Shown here one piece after another: positions 63,727 to 64,000 of a stretch of DNA of 64,000 nucleotides. The stretch comes from Shewanella sp. AS1. Its GTDB lineage: Bacteria > Pseudomonadota > Gammaproteobacteria > Enterobacterales > Shewanellaceae. Positions within the stretch are counted from its first letter, which is position 1, and the number at the start of each line of letters is the position of its first letter. Both the position numbers and the translations under genes were made by a program. The notes under the pieces were generated by a model that saw only the letters and a program-made list of their open reading frames with translations, had not been told where the DNA came from and ran no database searches. The stretch spans positions 62,001 to 126,000 of the forward strand of contig NZ_JAKCLJ010000006.1 of the NCBI RefSeq assembly GCF_021412565.1, given 5' to 3'.

Positions 63727-64000
63727 CTATTTGGTTTTTCTCAGTGGCTGTGGCGCAACAAGATCGTTCTTAAGCAGGACTGTAAACTCTTCCTCTTTGA
63801 CCGCTTTGCTGAATATAAAGCCTTGAATTTCCTCGCACTTCAATGCTTTTAATATGCTCAGTTGTGACGCTTCTTCGACCCCTTCTCCGACAACAGATAG
63901 GCCCATGTTATGAGCGATAGTGATAATTGAGTCGACCATCTTAAGATCGCGATCCGACTTGTCGATATCATCCACGAAGGCTTTATCAATTTTTAGGGTA
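63727..64000 (-). CDS. EAL domain protein, C-terminal part (c-di-GMP phosphodiesterase type)
   Basis: The frame stays open to the right edge, so only about 90 C-terminal residues are visible. It carries TLKIDKAFVDDID and VVGEGVEEASQLSILKALKC, the motifs of an EAL domain (Lys and the DD pair, then the loop-6 ExxE region with Gly), followed by IQGFIFSKAV (the QGF/Y segment). These residues are those used by active phosphodiesterases of cyclic di-GMP. The EAL motif itself lies outside the window. It lies upstream of the repeat-protein unit on the same strand, 145 bases away. Confidence 0.85.
   Translation of the reverse strand, partial: TLKIDKAFVDDIDKSDRDLKMVDSIITIAHNMGLSVVGEGVEEASQLSILKALKCEEIQGFIFSKAVKEEEFTVLLKNDLVAPQPLRKTK

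Overview
The window looks like a chromosomal segment of a marine gammaproteobacterium, almost certainly Shewanella. The evidence is gene content and order: a tol-pal-cpoB operon followed by a tRNA-Lys array, a Na+-type flagellar motor protein MotY, a DcaP-like porin, fadIJ divergent from a moxR-bat operon, DUF2986 and DUF3379 proteins, and base composition a little under 50 percent GC. I see no rRNA, insertion sequence, prophage or CRISPR array. This is mostly core chromosome.

Region by region. 1-5227: a tightly packed plus-strand operon for lipid modification (SDR, FAD amine-oxidase-like protein, DUF1365, Cfa-like methyltransferase, DUF2878, chalcone-isomerase-like protein, DUF3833 lipoprotein). 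5527-15600: single genes (berberine-type FAD oxidoreductase, orphan ModA-like protein, YecM, L,D-transpeptidase, K+ channel, MATE pump, DUF2986, KatG, a lipoprotein, a glutaredoxin-like protein). 15739-22083: a large DUF748 protein, a ferredoxin-reductase fusion, GNAT, DUF445 and VOC proteins. 22178-32781: asparagine synthetase, M28 peptidase, HAD phosphatase, purMN, upp, an Na+/H+ antiporter, a 2-Cys peroxiredoxin and RNase T. 32925-41916: motY, a prolyl oligopeptidase and the complete ybgC-tolQRAB-pal-cpoB envelope operon.

41988-43281 holds a tRNA array with four intact, almost identical tRNA-Lys(UUU) genes mixed with seven degenerate copies. The degenerate copies fall into two classes: 5' halves and 3' halves. 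43461-51381 carries a porin, grxA, radD, fadL, putP and an ECF sigma factor with a DUF3379 membrane partner. 51594-58549 is a six-gene moxR-DUF58-DUF4381-batA-batB/C-batD operon on the minus strand. 58963-62398 is fadIJ, with a PsrA-like operator upstream.

The strongest candidate for something undescribed is at 63018-63687. It is a two-gene minus-strand unit with its own sigma54-like promoter next to a perfect 22-bp palindrome. The first gene encodes a secreted protein made of eight near-perfect 13-residue repeats around GYPYVKF, whose codons vary silently while the residues stay fixed. The second is a 39-residue cationic peptide ending GWWN, with an excellent ribosome binding site and no family I recognise. 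An EAL-domain (c-di-GMP phosphodiesterase-type) gene lies just upstream. Secondary candidates are a minus-strand small transcript at 33907-34145 with promoter and terminator, and a plus-strand orphan terminator between fadL and putP.
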